This document shows positions 44,317-52,656 of a stretch of 64,000 nucleotides of DNA, in pieces. How positions within the stretch are numbered: the first letter of the stretch is position 1; every line of letters begins with the position of its first letter. Source of the DNA: Parahaliea aestuarii (GTDB lineage Bacteria > Pseudomonadota > Gammaproteobacteria > Pseudomonadales > Halieaceae); contig NZ_VRYZ01000007.1 of assembly GCF_008064635.1 (NCBI RefSeq), forward strand, positions 62,001 through 126,000, given 5' to 3'. Position numbers and translations under genes: made by a program. Under the pieces are notes generated by a model, which was given only the letters and a program-made list of their open reading frames with translations, searched no databases and had not been told where the DNA came from.

Positions 44317-47025
44317 TCATACCACTGGCGCCGCAGCCGGGGACTGCAGGGGCCGGCTGACCTGCATGATTTCTGCATCGTCCGGGTCGCGGCGCAGGGT
44401 GAAACCGAGACCGCGACAGAGCTTCAGCATTTTGCTGTTCTGGGCCAGCACGTCGCCCTCCATTTCCCGGAAGCCGCGTTGGCGCGCCATCTCCATCAGG
44501 CGGCGCATCAGTTCACTGCCGATACCCTGGCGTTGCATATCGTCCGCCACCGCCAGGGCAAATTCGCAGGACTCGCCGCCAGGATTGGCGACATAACGCG
44601 CCACCGCCTTGATGGCGGCCGCCTCGCTGTCGTCGTTCTCCACCACCACCAGGGCCATCTCCCGGTCGTAGTCGATCTGGGTAAAGCGCGCCAGCATGGC
44701 GGGCGTGATGTCGCCCATGCCATACATAAAGCGAAAATAGCGACTCTCGGACGACAGGCCATCGACGAAGCGCCGCTCCATCGCGGCATCTTCGGGCCGA
44801 ATGGGACGCACCAGGAACTGGCGACCGTCGCGACTCGTCAATGCACTCGTCATACCTGGGGGATAGGGGTGGATGGCCAGATGATCGAAGGGCCCTGCCT
44901 CGCTGCGGACAGGAGACACCGCCAGCCAGGCATCCACCGCCAGCACACCGTTCTCGTCCACCAGCACCGGATTGAGAATCAGGCGCTGGATTTCCGGCAG
45001 CTCGCAGGCCAGTTCCGAGGCCCGCATCAGCAGTTCCACCAGTGCCTCGCGATCCACCGCCGGCAGGTAGCGGTGCGCCACCAGCTGGCGCTGGGCGGGG
45101 CTGCGCTGGATCAGTTCTTCGCAGAGGAACACGCTGAGCGGCGGGATCGCCACCGCGGTATCGGTGAGGATATCCTCCGCCAGTCCGCCGGGGCCAAAGC
45201 GGATCACCGGGCCAAACACCGGGTCGCGCTCGATCGCCACCACCACTTCCCGGGCGTGGGGGCGCAGTTCCATGCTCTCCACAGTCACGCCGTGTACCCG
45301 GGCGTCCGGCGCCCGGTCCGCTACCGCGGCGCGAATCTCCCGGTACGCCGCGGGTACCGAGTCCGCCTCGCGCACGTTCAGGCGGACTCCACCGACGTCG
45401 CTCTTGTGCGAGATATCCGGGGAGTTGATTTTCAGCACTACCGGCAGGCCCAGCGTCTCGGCGGCGCGCCGGGCCTCCTCCGGATCAGTGACGTTGGTAC
45501 AGGCAGACACCGGGATATCAAAAGCAGCCACCACAGCCCGCGCTTCCAGATTGTCCAGATGCCTGCGCTCATCGCCCAGCGCTGCGCGGATAATGTCCCG
45601 GGCCTGTTGCACCCGCGGCGCGCGGTGTGCCGCCAGCGGCGGCGGTGCCTGCAGCAGCTTCTGCTGGTTGCGGTAATACGCGGCGAGATAGCCGAAACCG
45701 TTCACCGCCGCTTCCGGGCTGTTGAAATGGGGTATCCCTTCGCGCTGCAGTTTCCAGCGCCCTTCGCGCACCTGGTTCTGCCCCATCCAGCAGGCCAGCA
45801 CGGGCTTGCGCTTGCCTCGCGCGGCGGCAATGACCGCCTCGGCACAGGCCTCGGGTTCGGTCATGCCCTGGGGGGTGAGCAACACCACCACGCCATCGAC
45901 GTTGCGATCCGCCAGCACAATCTCCAGTGCCCTCTGGTAGCGCTCCGGGCCGGCGTCCCCCAGCAGGTCCACCGGATCCGAGAGGGACCAGTGGGGAGGC
46001 AGGATTTCACCGAGCGCCTCGATACTGGAGTCGGACAATTGCGCCAGCGGTACCTCGAGTTCCGCGGCGCGATCGGCCGCCATAACGCCCGGACCGCCAC
46101 CGTTGGTGAGAATGGCCAGCCGGTCACCGGTGACCCGCACACCTGACGCCAGGGTGTTGGCCGCCGCCAGCAGTTCATTCACCGTATTCACCCGCACCGC
46201 GCCGGCCCGTTCGAGGGCGGCATTGAATACCTGGTCGCTGCCCCGGTGGCCGCCGGTGTGGGTAACCGCTGCCCGGCGCCCGGCCTGAAAACGGCCGGGC
46301 TTGATCACCACCACCGGTTTCAGCCGCGCCGCCGCCCGCAAGCCGCTGAGGAAGGCGCGGGCATCGTTGACTCCTTCTATGTAAAGCAGAATGCTGCGGG
46401 TATGGGCGTCGAGCGAGAGATAGTCCAGCACCTGGCCAAAATCGACATCGGCAGTGGCGCCAAGGGAGGCCACCGCGGAAAACCCCCGCCCACCGGACCA
46501 GGCGGCATCCAGCAGCGCGGTACAGAAGGCCCCGGACTGCGACACCAGCGCCACCGGCCCGTGACGCACCTCGCTGTGGGCAAAGGTCGCATTGAGGCCG
46601 AGCCTGGGGCGCATCACCCCCAGACAGTTGGGGCCGACCAGGGGAATGTTGGCGGCCCGGGCCAGTTCGACGATCTCGTCCTGCAATTGCCGACCCAGCG
46701 GGCCCACTTCGCCAAAGCCGGCGGAGATCACCACTACGCCGCCGACCCGCGCCTCAACACACTGGTGCATGACCCCGGGGATACGCTCGGCCGGAATGGC
46801 CATCACCACCAGGTCCACCGCCTGGCCGATATCTGTCACGCTGGCGAAACAGGTCAGGCCAAGAATGTCACTGTGGCGGCGATTGACCGGGAAAATCGCG
46901 CCCTTGAAACCCGCCGCCTGCAGATTGTGCAGCACCTGGTAGCCCACTGAACCCTGCCGCGGGCTGGCGCCGACCACAGCCACCGAGGCGGGTTCAAAGA
47001 TGCGGTAAAGGCGGTGTCGTCTCAT
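44317..47025 (-). CDS. Pat-type protein lysine acetyltransferase (acyl-CoA synthetase-like plus GNAT)
   Basis: A 902-residue cytoplasmic protein with the PatZ/Pat layout: CoA-binding domain (about 8-135), succinyl-CoA ligase-like and ATP-grasp regions (about 150-700), and a C-terminal GNAT domain (about 735-895) with the acetyl-CoA loop DMQRQGIGSELMRRLM and a Glu in SCEFALAV that corresponds to the catalytic Glu of Pat. Enterobacterial Pat/PatZ is 886 residues and acetylates acetyl-CoA synthetase and other proteins. Start ATG 47025 lacks a strong ribosome-binding site, but the protein begins MRRHRLYRIFEPASVAVVGAS as usual. It is divergent, across 111 bases, from an HDAC-family deacetylase. 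Confidence 0.9.
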   Translation of the reverse strand: MRRHRLYRIFEPASVAVVGASPRQGSVGYQVLHNLQAAGFKGAIFPVNRRHSDILGLTCFASVTDIGQAVDLVVMAIPAERIPGVMHQCVEARVGGVVVISAGFGEVGPLGRQLQDEIVELARAANIPLVGPNCLGVMRPRLGLNATFAHSEVRHGPVALVSQSGAFCTALLDAAWSGGRGFSAVASLGATADVDFGQVLDYLSLDAHTRSILLYIEGVNDARAFLSGLRAAARLKPVVVIKPGRFQAGRRAAVTHTGGHRGSDQVFNAALERAGAVRVNTVNELLAAANTLASGVRVTGDRLAILTNGGGPGVMAADRAAELEVPLAQLSDSSIEALGEILPPHWSLSDPVDLLGDAGPERYQRALEIVLADRNVDGVVVLLTPQGMTEPEACAEAVIAAARGKRKPVLACWMGQNQVREGRWKLQREGIPHFNSPEAAVNGFGYLAAYYRNQQKLLQAPPPLAAHRAPRVQQARDIIRAALGDERRHLDNLEARAVVAAFDIPVSACTNVTDPEEARRAAETLGLPVVLKINSPDISHKSDVGGVRLNVREADSVPAAYREIRAAVADRAPDARVHGVTVESMELRPHAREVVVAIERDPVFGPVIRFGPGGLAEDILTDTAVAIPPLSVFLCEELIQRSPAQRQLVAHRYLPAVDREALVELLMRASELACELPEIQRLILNPVLVDENGVLAVDAWLAVSPVRSEAGPFDHLAIHPYPPGMTSALTSRDGRQFLVRPIRPEDAAMERRFVDGLSSESRYFRFMYGMGDITPAMLARFTQIDYDREMALVVVENDDSEAAAIKAVARYVANPGGESCEFALAVADDMQRQGIGSELMRRLMEMARQRGFREMEGDVLAQNSKMLKLCRGLGFTLRRDPDDAEIMQVSRPLQSPAAAPVV

Positions 47026-47136
47026 TGGCGCGCGGCCCTTAACCTGGAAGGGCTCCTGTACTAGAGTTACGCCCAGTATAGACGCCAGAGGATGGGCAAT
47101 GCTCCCCGCCCGGCCCATTCCTGCGGGAGCCAATCG

Positions 47137-48060
47137 ATGACTATTGCCTATATCACCCACCCGGAATGCCTCCAGCACGAGATGGGGCCGCACCCGGAAC
47201 AGCCGGCGCGACTCAACGCCATCAATGATCGCTTGCTGGCCAGCGGCCTGGATGTAGCCCTGCGCCACTACGAGGCTCCGGCGGTAGAACGCGACCTGCT
47301 CGAACGGGTCCATGACAACGACTACATCCAGTCCCTGTACCTGCGCTCACCAACCAGCGGCCATATCCAGCTGGATGAAGACACCGCCATGAACCCGCAC
47401 ACCCTGAGCGCGGCCCTGCACGCCGCCGGCGCCGCCCAACTGGGCGTCGACCTGGTAATGAGCGGCGCGCACAGCAAGGCCTTCTGCGCCGTGCGCCCAC
47501 CCGGACACCACGCCGAGCGCGCCCGCGCCATGGGCTTCTGTCTGTTCAACAATGTGGTGGTGGGCGCCTATCGCGCACTGCGGGATCACGGCCTGCAACG
47601 GGTGGCCATCCTCGACTTTGATGTGCACCACGGCAACGGTACCGAGAACATCGTGGCCGGCGACGAGCGCATTCTGTTCTGCTCTACCTTCCAGCACCCC
47701 CTCTACCCCTACAGCGGCAGCGGCCCCAGTGCCGGCAACGTGGTCAATACACCGCTGCCGACCGGCAGCGACGGCGCCGCGCTGCGCACTGCGGTAGAAC
47801 GCGACTGGCTGCCGCGGCTGGCGGATTTTGCACCGCAACTGCTGCTGGTTTCAGCGGGGTTTGACGCCCACCAGGCCGACGACATGGCCGGGCTCAACTT
47901 CGTCGACAGCGATTACGCCTGGGTGACCCGGCGCCTCTGCGAGCAGGCCGACGCCAGCGCCGGGGGCCGGCTGGTATCCTGCCTGGAAGGCGGCTATCAC
48001 CTGCTGGCCCTGGGGCGCTGCGTGGAGGCCCATCTCAAGGCCATGCTCGGCGCCACCTAA
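47137..48060 (+). CDS. Histone deacetylase (HDAC)-family protein
   Basis: A zinc-dependent amidohydrolase of 307 residues. All family landmarks are present: HPEQPARL near the start, RPPGHHAERARAMGFCLFNN with the paired catalytic His, the metal ligands DFDVHHGNGT, LLVSAGFDAHQADD and the final EGGYHL with the catalytic Tyr. In bacteria such enzymes deacetylate proteins (AcuC, LdaA), polyamines or aminophenols. The divergent neighbour is a Pat-type acetyltransferase, which favours protein deacetylation. ATG 47137 has GGGAG nine bases upstream; an upstream in-frame ATG at 47092 is less likely. Confidence 0.92.
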   Translation: MTIAYITHPECLQHEMGPHPEQPARLNAINDRLLASGLDVALRHYEAPAVERDLLERVHDNDYIQSLYLRSPTSGHIQLDEDTAMNPHTLSAALHAAGAAQLGVDLVMSGAHSKAFCAVRPPGHHAERARAMGFCLFNNVVVGAYRALRDHGLQRVAILDFDVHHGNGTENIVAGDERILFCSTFQHPLYPYSGSGPSAGNVVNTPLPTGSDGAALRTAVERDWLPRLADFAPQLLLVSAGFDAHQADDMAGLNFVDSDYAWVTRRLCEQADASAGGRLVSCLEGGYHLLALGRCVEAHLKAMLGAT

Positions 48061-48171
48061 AGCGCACTGCCCGCCCAGCGCAAATTGATAAACCAGTCCG
48101 CGTTCGCGCCTTCGTCGCGGCCTTTACCCTCCGCCGCGGAGTGCTAGTCTAGGACTCTGCCCATTGCACCG

Positions 48172-48189
48172 GCAGCGCCATGGCGCTGC
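48172..48189. other. Perfect 18-bp palindrome
   Basis: GCAGCGCCATGGCGCTGC is a perfect palindrome 47 bases before the amidohydrolase start. It could be an operator or a hairpin in the leader. A weak extended -10-like TGCTAGTCT lies upstream at 48142-48150. Confidence 0.4.
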
Positions 48190-48235
48190 GCTGCCCCGGG
48201 CGTCTCCAGATAATCATAAGGACGGAGGATAGCGC

Positions 48236-49978
48236 GTGTACGACACCCTTATCATCAACGGTACGCTGGTCGACGGTACCGGCGCACCCGCCCGGCGGGC
48301 CGATGTCGCCATCCGCAATGGCCGCATCGCCGCTATTGGCACCGATCTCGGTGAAGCCCGGGAAACCATCGACGCCGGCGGCGCCCTGGTCACTCCCGGC
48401 TGGGTGGACACCCACTCCCACATGGATGGCCAGGCCACCTGGGATGCCCTGTGCAGCCCCGCCGCCCACCACGGCATCACCACCCTGATCATGGGCAACT
48501 GCGGCGTCGGTTTCGCCCCCTGCCGCGCCGATGACAGAGAGCGCCAGCGCATGATCGAAGTCATGGAAGACGTGGAGGACATTCCCGGCGCGGCCCTGGC
48601 CGAGGGTATCCAGTGGCAGTGGGAGAGCTTCCCCGAATACCTGGACGCACTGGATCGCAAACCCCGCGCCATCGACATCGGCGCCCAGGTGCCCCACTGC
48701 GCGGTGCGCACCTATGTCATGGGTCAGCGCGGCGTCAACAACGAGCCGGCTTCCGAGGACGATGTGCGCCAGATGGCCGCCATTGTCCGCGAGGGCATCG
48801 AGGCCGGCGCCATCGGCTTCACCACCTCGCGCACCAAGCTGCACACGACCCGCGACGGCCAGGTCATGCCTGGGACCTACTCCGATGCCGGCGAACTGCT
48901 GGGCATCGGCAGCGCCATCGGCCAGATGGGCAAGGGCATCTACGGCCTGGTGTCGGATTTCGACGACTGGGAGGAGGAAATGGCCTGGATGAAGCAGCTG
49001 TCGATCGACAACAACTGCCAGGTCAATTTCGTGCTGTTCTTCCGCGAGGAAAGCGACTGGGAGCGCGTCCAGAAACAGCTCGCCTATGTGCGCGAAGCGC
49101 GCAAGGAAGGCGCCCGCCTGATTCCCCATGTGGGGGCGCGGCCGGTCAACATCCTGATGGGCTGGGACGGCACCGTGAACCCCTTCATGTTTCATCAGCA
49201 CTACGCACCCCTGGCCGGCCTGTCGCGGGAAGAGCGACTCGAACAACTGCGCAAGCCCGAGGTGCGCGAGGCCATTATCAATGAAACCCCCATCGACACC
49301 GGTGGCGACTTCTTCCTCAACGCCATCACCCGCGGCTACGATAACCTCTACGTGATGGGCGACACCCCCAACTACGAACCGCGCTACGAGGACAGCATCG
49401 AATACATGGCACAACAGGCCGGTGTATCCAGCGCGGCCTATGCCTATGACGCCCTGCTGGCCAACGGCGGTACCACCCTGCTCTACTGCCCCCTGTTCGG
49501 CTATGACAGCCGCGACCTGTCACGGCAGTTCGCCATGCTCAAGGATGAAAACTCGGTACTCAGCCTGGCCGACACCGGCGCCCACTGCGGTGTGCTGTGC
49601 GACGCCAGTGTGCCCACCTACCTGCTCAGCTACCTGGTGCGCGACCGCGCCAGCGGCGGCCGCCTGGGGCTGGAAGAAGCGGTGAAAATGCACACTCACG
49701 ACACCGCCCGCTGCATGGGGCTGGACGATCGCGGCACCCTGGAACCCGGCATGAAAGCCGACATCAACATCATCGATTTCAACGCCCTGCAGGTGAAGCG
49801 CCCGGAGATCATCTTCGATTTGCCTGCCGGCGGCCGCCGCGTGTTCCAGGGCGCCGAGGGCTATCGCTACACCCTGGTGGGGGGCGAAATCATCATGCGC
49901 GACGGCGAACCCACCGGTCGCCTGCCCGGCAAGCTGATTCGCGGCGCCCAGCAGGCACCTGCGGCGGCGGCCGCCTGA
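48236..49978 (+). CDS. D-aminoacylase-family amidohydrolase
   Basis: A metal-dependent amidohydrolase of 580 residues in the N-acyl-D-amino-acid deacylase family. It has the first metal motif as THSHMDGQ near residue 60, the family-typical MGNCGVGFAPC near 85-95, TSRTKLHTTRDG near 200 and the closing EPGMKADINIIDF before the C-terminal beta-sandwich. No signal peptide is seen. The reaction expected is release of a D-amino acid or amine from its N-acyl form. Start GTG 48236 has GGAGGA seven bases upstream. It stands alone between the HDAC and RimK-like genes. Confidence 0.9.
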   Translation: MYDTLIINGTLVDGTGAPARRADVAIRNGRIAAIGTDLGEARETIDAGGALVTPGWVDTHSHMDGQATWDALCSPAAHHGITTLIMGNCGVGFAPCRADDRERQRMIEVMEDVEDIPGAALAEGIQWQWESFPEYLDALDRKPRAIDIGAQVPHCAVRTYVMGQRGVNNEPASEDDVRQMAAIVREGIEAGAIGFTTSRTKLHTTRDGQVMPGTYSDAGELLGIGSAIGQMGKGIYGLVSDFDDWEEEMAWMKQLSIDNNCQVNFVLFFREESDWERVQKQLAYVREARKEGARLIPHVGARPVNILMGWDGTVNPFMFHQHYAPLAGLSREERLEQLRKPEVREAIINETPIDTGGDFFLNAITRGYDNLYVMGDTPNYEPRYEDSIEYMAQQAGVSSAAYAYDALLANGGTTLLYCPLFGYDSRDLSRQFAMLKDENSVLSLADTGAHCGVLCDASVPTYLLSYLVRDRASGGRLGLEEAVKMHTHDTARCMGLDDRGTLEPGMKADINIIDFNALQVKRPEIIFDLPAGGRRVFQGAEGYRYTLVGGEIIMRDGEPTGRLPGKLIRGAQQAPAAAAA

Positions 49979-50123
49979 ACCGCCCGCCCACCGCCGCGGG
50001 CGGGCGGTGGGCACCAACCGACTTCGGTAATTCTGCACTGGCCGATTGACGGCCCCCGCAAGTGGGCAAATACTTCGCCGGCATTCCCGCAATACACCCT
50101 CAATAACACCCCGAGAGTCACTG

Positions 50124-51590
50124 ATGTCCCAAACCCTGATCGTGATCGACAAACGCAGCGACTGGGCACCCTACTACCCCAGCGAGCAGGTGATCACCTT
50201 CGCCGACTACATGAACGGCAACTATCCCGAGGGCCAGGCCCGCACCCGGGTGATCAACCTCAGCCGCAGCTTTGCCTACCTGAGCCAGGGCTACTACTGT
50301 TCCCTGCTGGCCGAGGCGCGCGGGCACAAGGTGATCCCCTCGGTTCGCACCCTCAACGATCTCAGCAAGCGGGCCCTGTACCGCATCCACCTCGACGACC
50401 TCGACGAGGAGCTGGATAAAACCCTGAAGCACGCCGATACCGGCAGCGAAATCAGCCTGTTGAGCTATTTCGGCCACACCGCGGACGAGCGCTTTGGCGA
50501 TCTGGCCAGGGAGCTGTTTGAAACCTTCCCCTGCCCCATCCTGGAAATCACCCTGCGCCACCGCCGCCAGTGGGAAATCGCCAGTCTCAAGCCGCGCTCA
50601 CCGAAAGGACTGAGCGAAGAGGAAGAAAACGGCTTCGCCGCCGCCGTTGACGAATTCAGCCGCAAGGTGTGGCGCAAGCAGCGCGAGCAGAAAGCCGCCC
50701 GCTACGACCTGGCGGTGCTGGTGGACCCGTCCGAGGCGATGCCGCCCTCGGACGACAAGGCCCTGAAGCGCTTTGTAAAAGCCGGCAAGGAACTGGGCGT
50801 GGACGTGGAGCTGATTACCCAGCGCGACTACTTGCGCCTGCCGGAGTTCGACGGCCTGCTCATCCGCACCACAACCAATATCGACCACTACACCTACCGC
50901 TTTGCCAAGAAGGCCGAGAGCGAAGGGCTGGTGGTGATCGATGACAGCAACTCCATCCTGCGCTGTACCAACAAGATCTACCTGGCGGACCTGTTCCGCA
51001 CCCACAAGGTGCCGTCGCCGAAAACCGTGGTGCTGTACAAGGACCAGCCCGGACAGCTGGATACCCTCGGCGACCAGCTCGGCTACCCCATCGTGGTAAA
51101 AATCCCCGACGGCGCCTTTTCCAAGGGCGTGGAAAAGGCGGCCAACCGCGAGGAGCTGGAGAGCATCTGCAAGCGCCTGTTCCAGCGCTCCACCCTGCTG
51201 CTGGCCCAGGAGTTCCTGTACACCGACTTCGACTGGCGGGTTGGCATCCTCGACCGCAAACCGCTGTATGCCTGCCGCTATTACATGGTGAAGGACCACT
51301 GGCAGATCTACCGCCACGGCGACAAGACGGACTCCGGCGGTTTCGACACCCTGCCCACCTTCGAGGTACCGCCGGCGGTGCTGGACGCCGCAGTGCGAGC
51401 CACCCGCCCTATTGGCGATGGCTTTTACGGTGTGGATGTGAAGGAAAGCAAAGGCAAGGGCTTTGTGATCGAAGTCAACGACAACCCCAGTATCGACAGC
51501 GGCGTGGAAGACAAGTACCTGGGGATGGAGCTGTACAAGATGATCATGTCCACCCTGCTCAAGCGGATGGAAGCAAAGCGGGGGCACTAG
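50124..51590 (+). CDS. RimK-like ATP-grasp ligase with N-terminal RLAN domain
   Basis: A 488-residue protein in the class called RimK family protein: an N-terminal RLAN region (about 1-195, beginning LIVIDKRSDWAPYYPSEQVI) followed by an ATP-grasp ligase (about 200-480). ATP-grasp marks are VVIDDSNSILRCTNKIYLADLF (in part), PIVVKIPDGAFSKGVEKA and FVIEVNDNPSIDSGVED. Such ligases join an amino acid to a peptide or protein end; the substrate of this class is unknown, and it is sometimes encoded with GNAT-type acetyltransferases or glutamate-cysteine ligase-like genes. Here it stands alone. ATG 50124 has GAGAG upstream. It ends in a hairpin convergent with the RidA gene. Confidence 0.85.
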   Translation: MSQTLIVIDKRSDWAPYYPSEQVITFADYMNGNYPEGQARTRVINLSRSFAYLSQGYYCSLLAEARGHKVIPSVRTLNDLSKRALYRIHLDDLDEELDKTLKHADTGSEISLLSYFGHTADERFGDLARELFETFPCPILEITLRHRRQWEIASLKPRSPKGLSEEEENGFAAAVDEFSRKVWRKQREQKAARYDLAVLVDPSEAMPPSDDKALKRFVKAGKELGVDVELITQRDYLRLPEFDGLLIRTTTNIDHYTYRFAKKAESEGLVVIDDSNSILRCTNKIYLADLFRTHKVPSPKTVVLYKDQPGQLDTLGDQLGYPIVVKIPDGAFSKGVEKAANREELESICKRLFQRSTLLLAQEFLYTDFDWRVGILDRKPLYACRYYMVKDHWQIYRHGDKTDSGGFDTLPTFEVPPAVLDAAVRATRPIGDGFYGVDVKESKGKGFVIEVNDNPSIDSGVEDKYLGMELYKMIMSTLLKRMEAKRGH

Positions 51591-51605
51591 TGGGCCGTGC
51601 CCCCG
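51579..51605 (+). terminator. Hairpin at the end of the RimK-like gene
   Basis: CGGGGGCAC and GTGCCCCCG pair over nine bases around a 9-base loop that includes the stop codon of the ligase. A weak T-rich stretch (TTCATATCATC) follows. It lies between convergent genes. Confidence 0.5.
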
Positions 51606-51643
51606 TTCATATCATCAATGCCGGATTAACGCCGGCGTCATTC

Positions 51644-52030
51644 TCAGGCTTCGCTCAGCCGTGCGGTAACCTGGATCTCGATCTTCATGGCATCGTCCAG
51701 CAGGCGCGCCTCGAACACGGTGGCCGCCGGACGCACCTCTCCCAGCCATTTGTTCAGGGCCGGCCAGCAGGCTTCGAAGTCATCCCGGTTGGGCAGGATG
51801 TAGGTGACGCGCACGATGTTGGCGATACCGCTGCCGGCCTCCTCCAGCGCCGCCTGGATATTGCGAAAGCACTGTTCGGTCTGCTCGACGACATCGTCGC
51901 TGACGCGGTTGGCGGCGTAGTCATAGCCGGTGGTACCGGAGACGAAGACGTAATCGCCATCCACCACCGCGCGCGAGTAGCCAATTTTCTGCTCGAATTC
52001 CGAGCCGCTGGAAATCAGTTTGCGGGACAT
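51644..52030 (-). CDS. RidA (YjgF/UK114) family protein
   Basis: A 128-residue RidA-family protein. The pattern GYSRAVVDGDYVFVSGTTGYD near the start and ATVFEARLLDDAMKIEIQVTA at the end match, though the Arg that binds the substrate carboxylate in true RidA (usually in x-C-R-x-x) is not in its normal setting, so it may be a Rid subfamily without imine deaminase activity. Proximity to ilvIH (130 bases downstream of ilvH) is notable, since RidA protects branched-chain amino-acid synthesis from enamine damage. Confidence 0.85.
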   Translation of the reverse strand: MSRKLISSGSEFEQKIGYSRAVVDGDYVFVSGTTGYDYAANRVSDDVVEQTEQCFRNIQAALEEAGSGIANIVRVTYILPNRDDFEACWPALNKWLGEVRPAATVFEARLLDDAMKIEIQVTARLSEA

Positions 52031-52159
52031 CTATCAGATCCTTAACCCGATAAAAGGAACCGCAGGCCAACCGGGTTCAATACAGCCTGCGGCAATCACG
52101 CTTTGTGCCCCCCGCGCAGGCGGTGATTCGCCATTGGGCGGGTTGCCCAGTGCTCCGAT

Positions 52160-52654
52160 TTACAGCCGCAGCACCTTCTCGCCGCGGGCGATGCCCGCCA
52201 CGCCGGAGCGCACCACTTCGAGGATTTCCGCCTCGGCCATGGCGGCGACGAAGGCGTCCAGCTTTTCACCGGTGCCCACCAGCTGGATGGTATAGACGTT
52301 GGGGCCCACATCCACAATCTGGCCGCGGAAGATGTCGGTGGTGCGCTTGACCTCGTCCCGCGCCGCGCCGCCGCTGGCGCGCACCTTGATCAGCATCAGG
52401 TCGCGCTCGATATGGGTGCCCTCGGTCAGGTCCACCAGCTTGACCACATCCACCAGCTTGTTGAGCTGCTTGGTGATCTGCTCGATGGTTCGGTCATCGC
52501 CGATGGTGGTCAGGGTCAGTCGCGACAGCGTGGCGTCTTCGGTCGGCGCCACATTGAGGGTCTCGATGTTGTAACCGCGCTGGGAGAACAGGCCCACAAC
52601 CCGCGACAGCGCGCCGGGCTCGTTTTCCAGCAGGATGGAGATGATACGTCGCAT
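52160..52654 (-). CDS. ilvH: Acetolactate synthase small (regulatory) subunit
   Basis: IlvH is the valine-sensing subunit of acetolactate synthase. The 164-residue protein has an N-terminal ACT domain (about 2-75, RRIISILLENEPGALSRVVGLF with RGYNIETLNV, quoted in part) and a C-terminal ACT-like part with DVGPNVYTIQLVGTGEKLDAF. ATG 52654 has GAGGA seven bases upstream and lies two bases after the ilvI stop. The complete N-terminal ACT loop suggests that valine feedback is kept. Confidence 0.95.
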   Translation of the reverse strand: MRRIISILLENEPGALSRVVGLFSQRGYNIETLNVAPTEDATLSRLTLTTIGDDRTIEQITKQLNKLVDVVKLVDLTEGTHIERDLMLIKVRASGGAARDEVKRTTDIFRGQIVDVGPNVYTIQLVGTGEKLDAFVAAMAEAEILEVVRSGVAGIARGEKVLRL

Positions 52655-52656
52655 GT

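Noticed and set aside
42128-46146. Two very long plus-strand frames (822 and 640 codons) opposite the oligopeptidase and Pat-type genes
   Set aside because: Both run antisense to well-conserved genes with intact catalytic residues; the antisense products show no domain.
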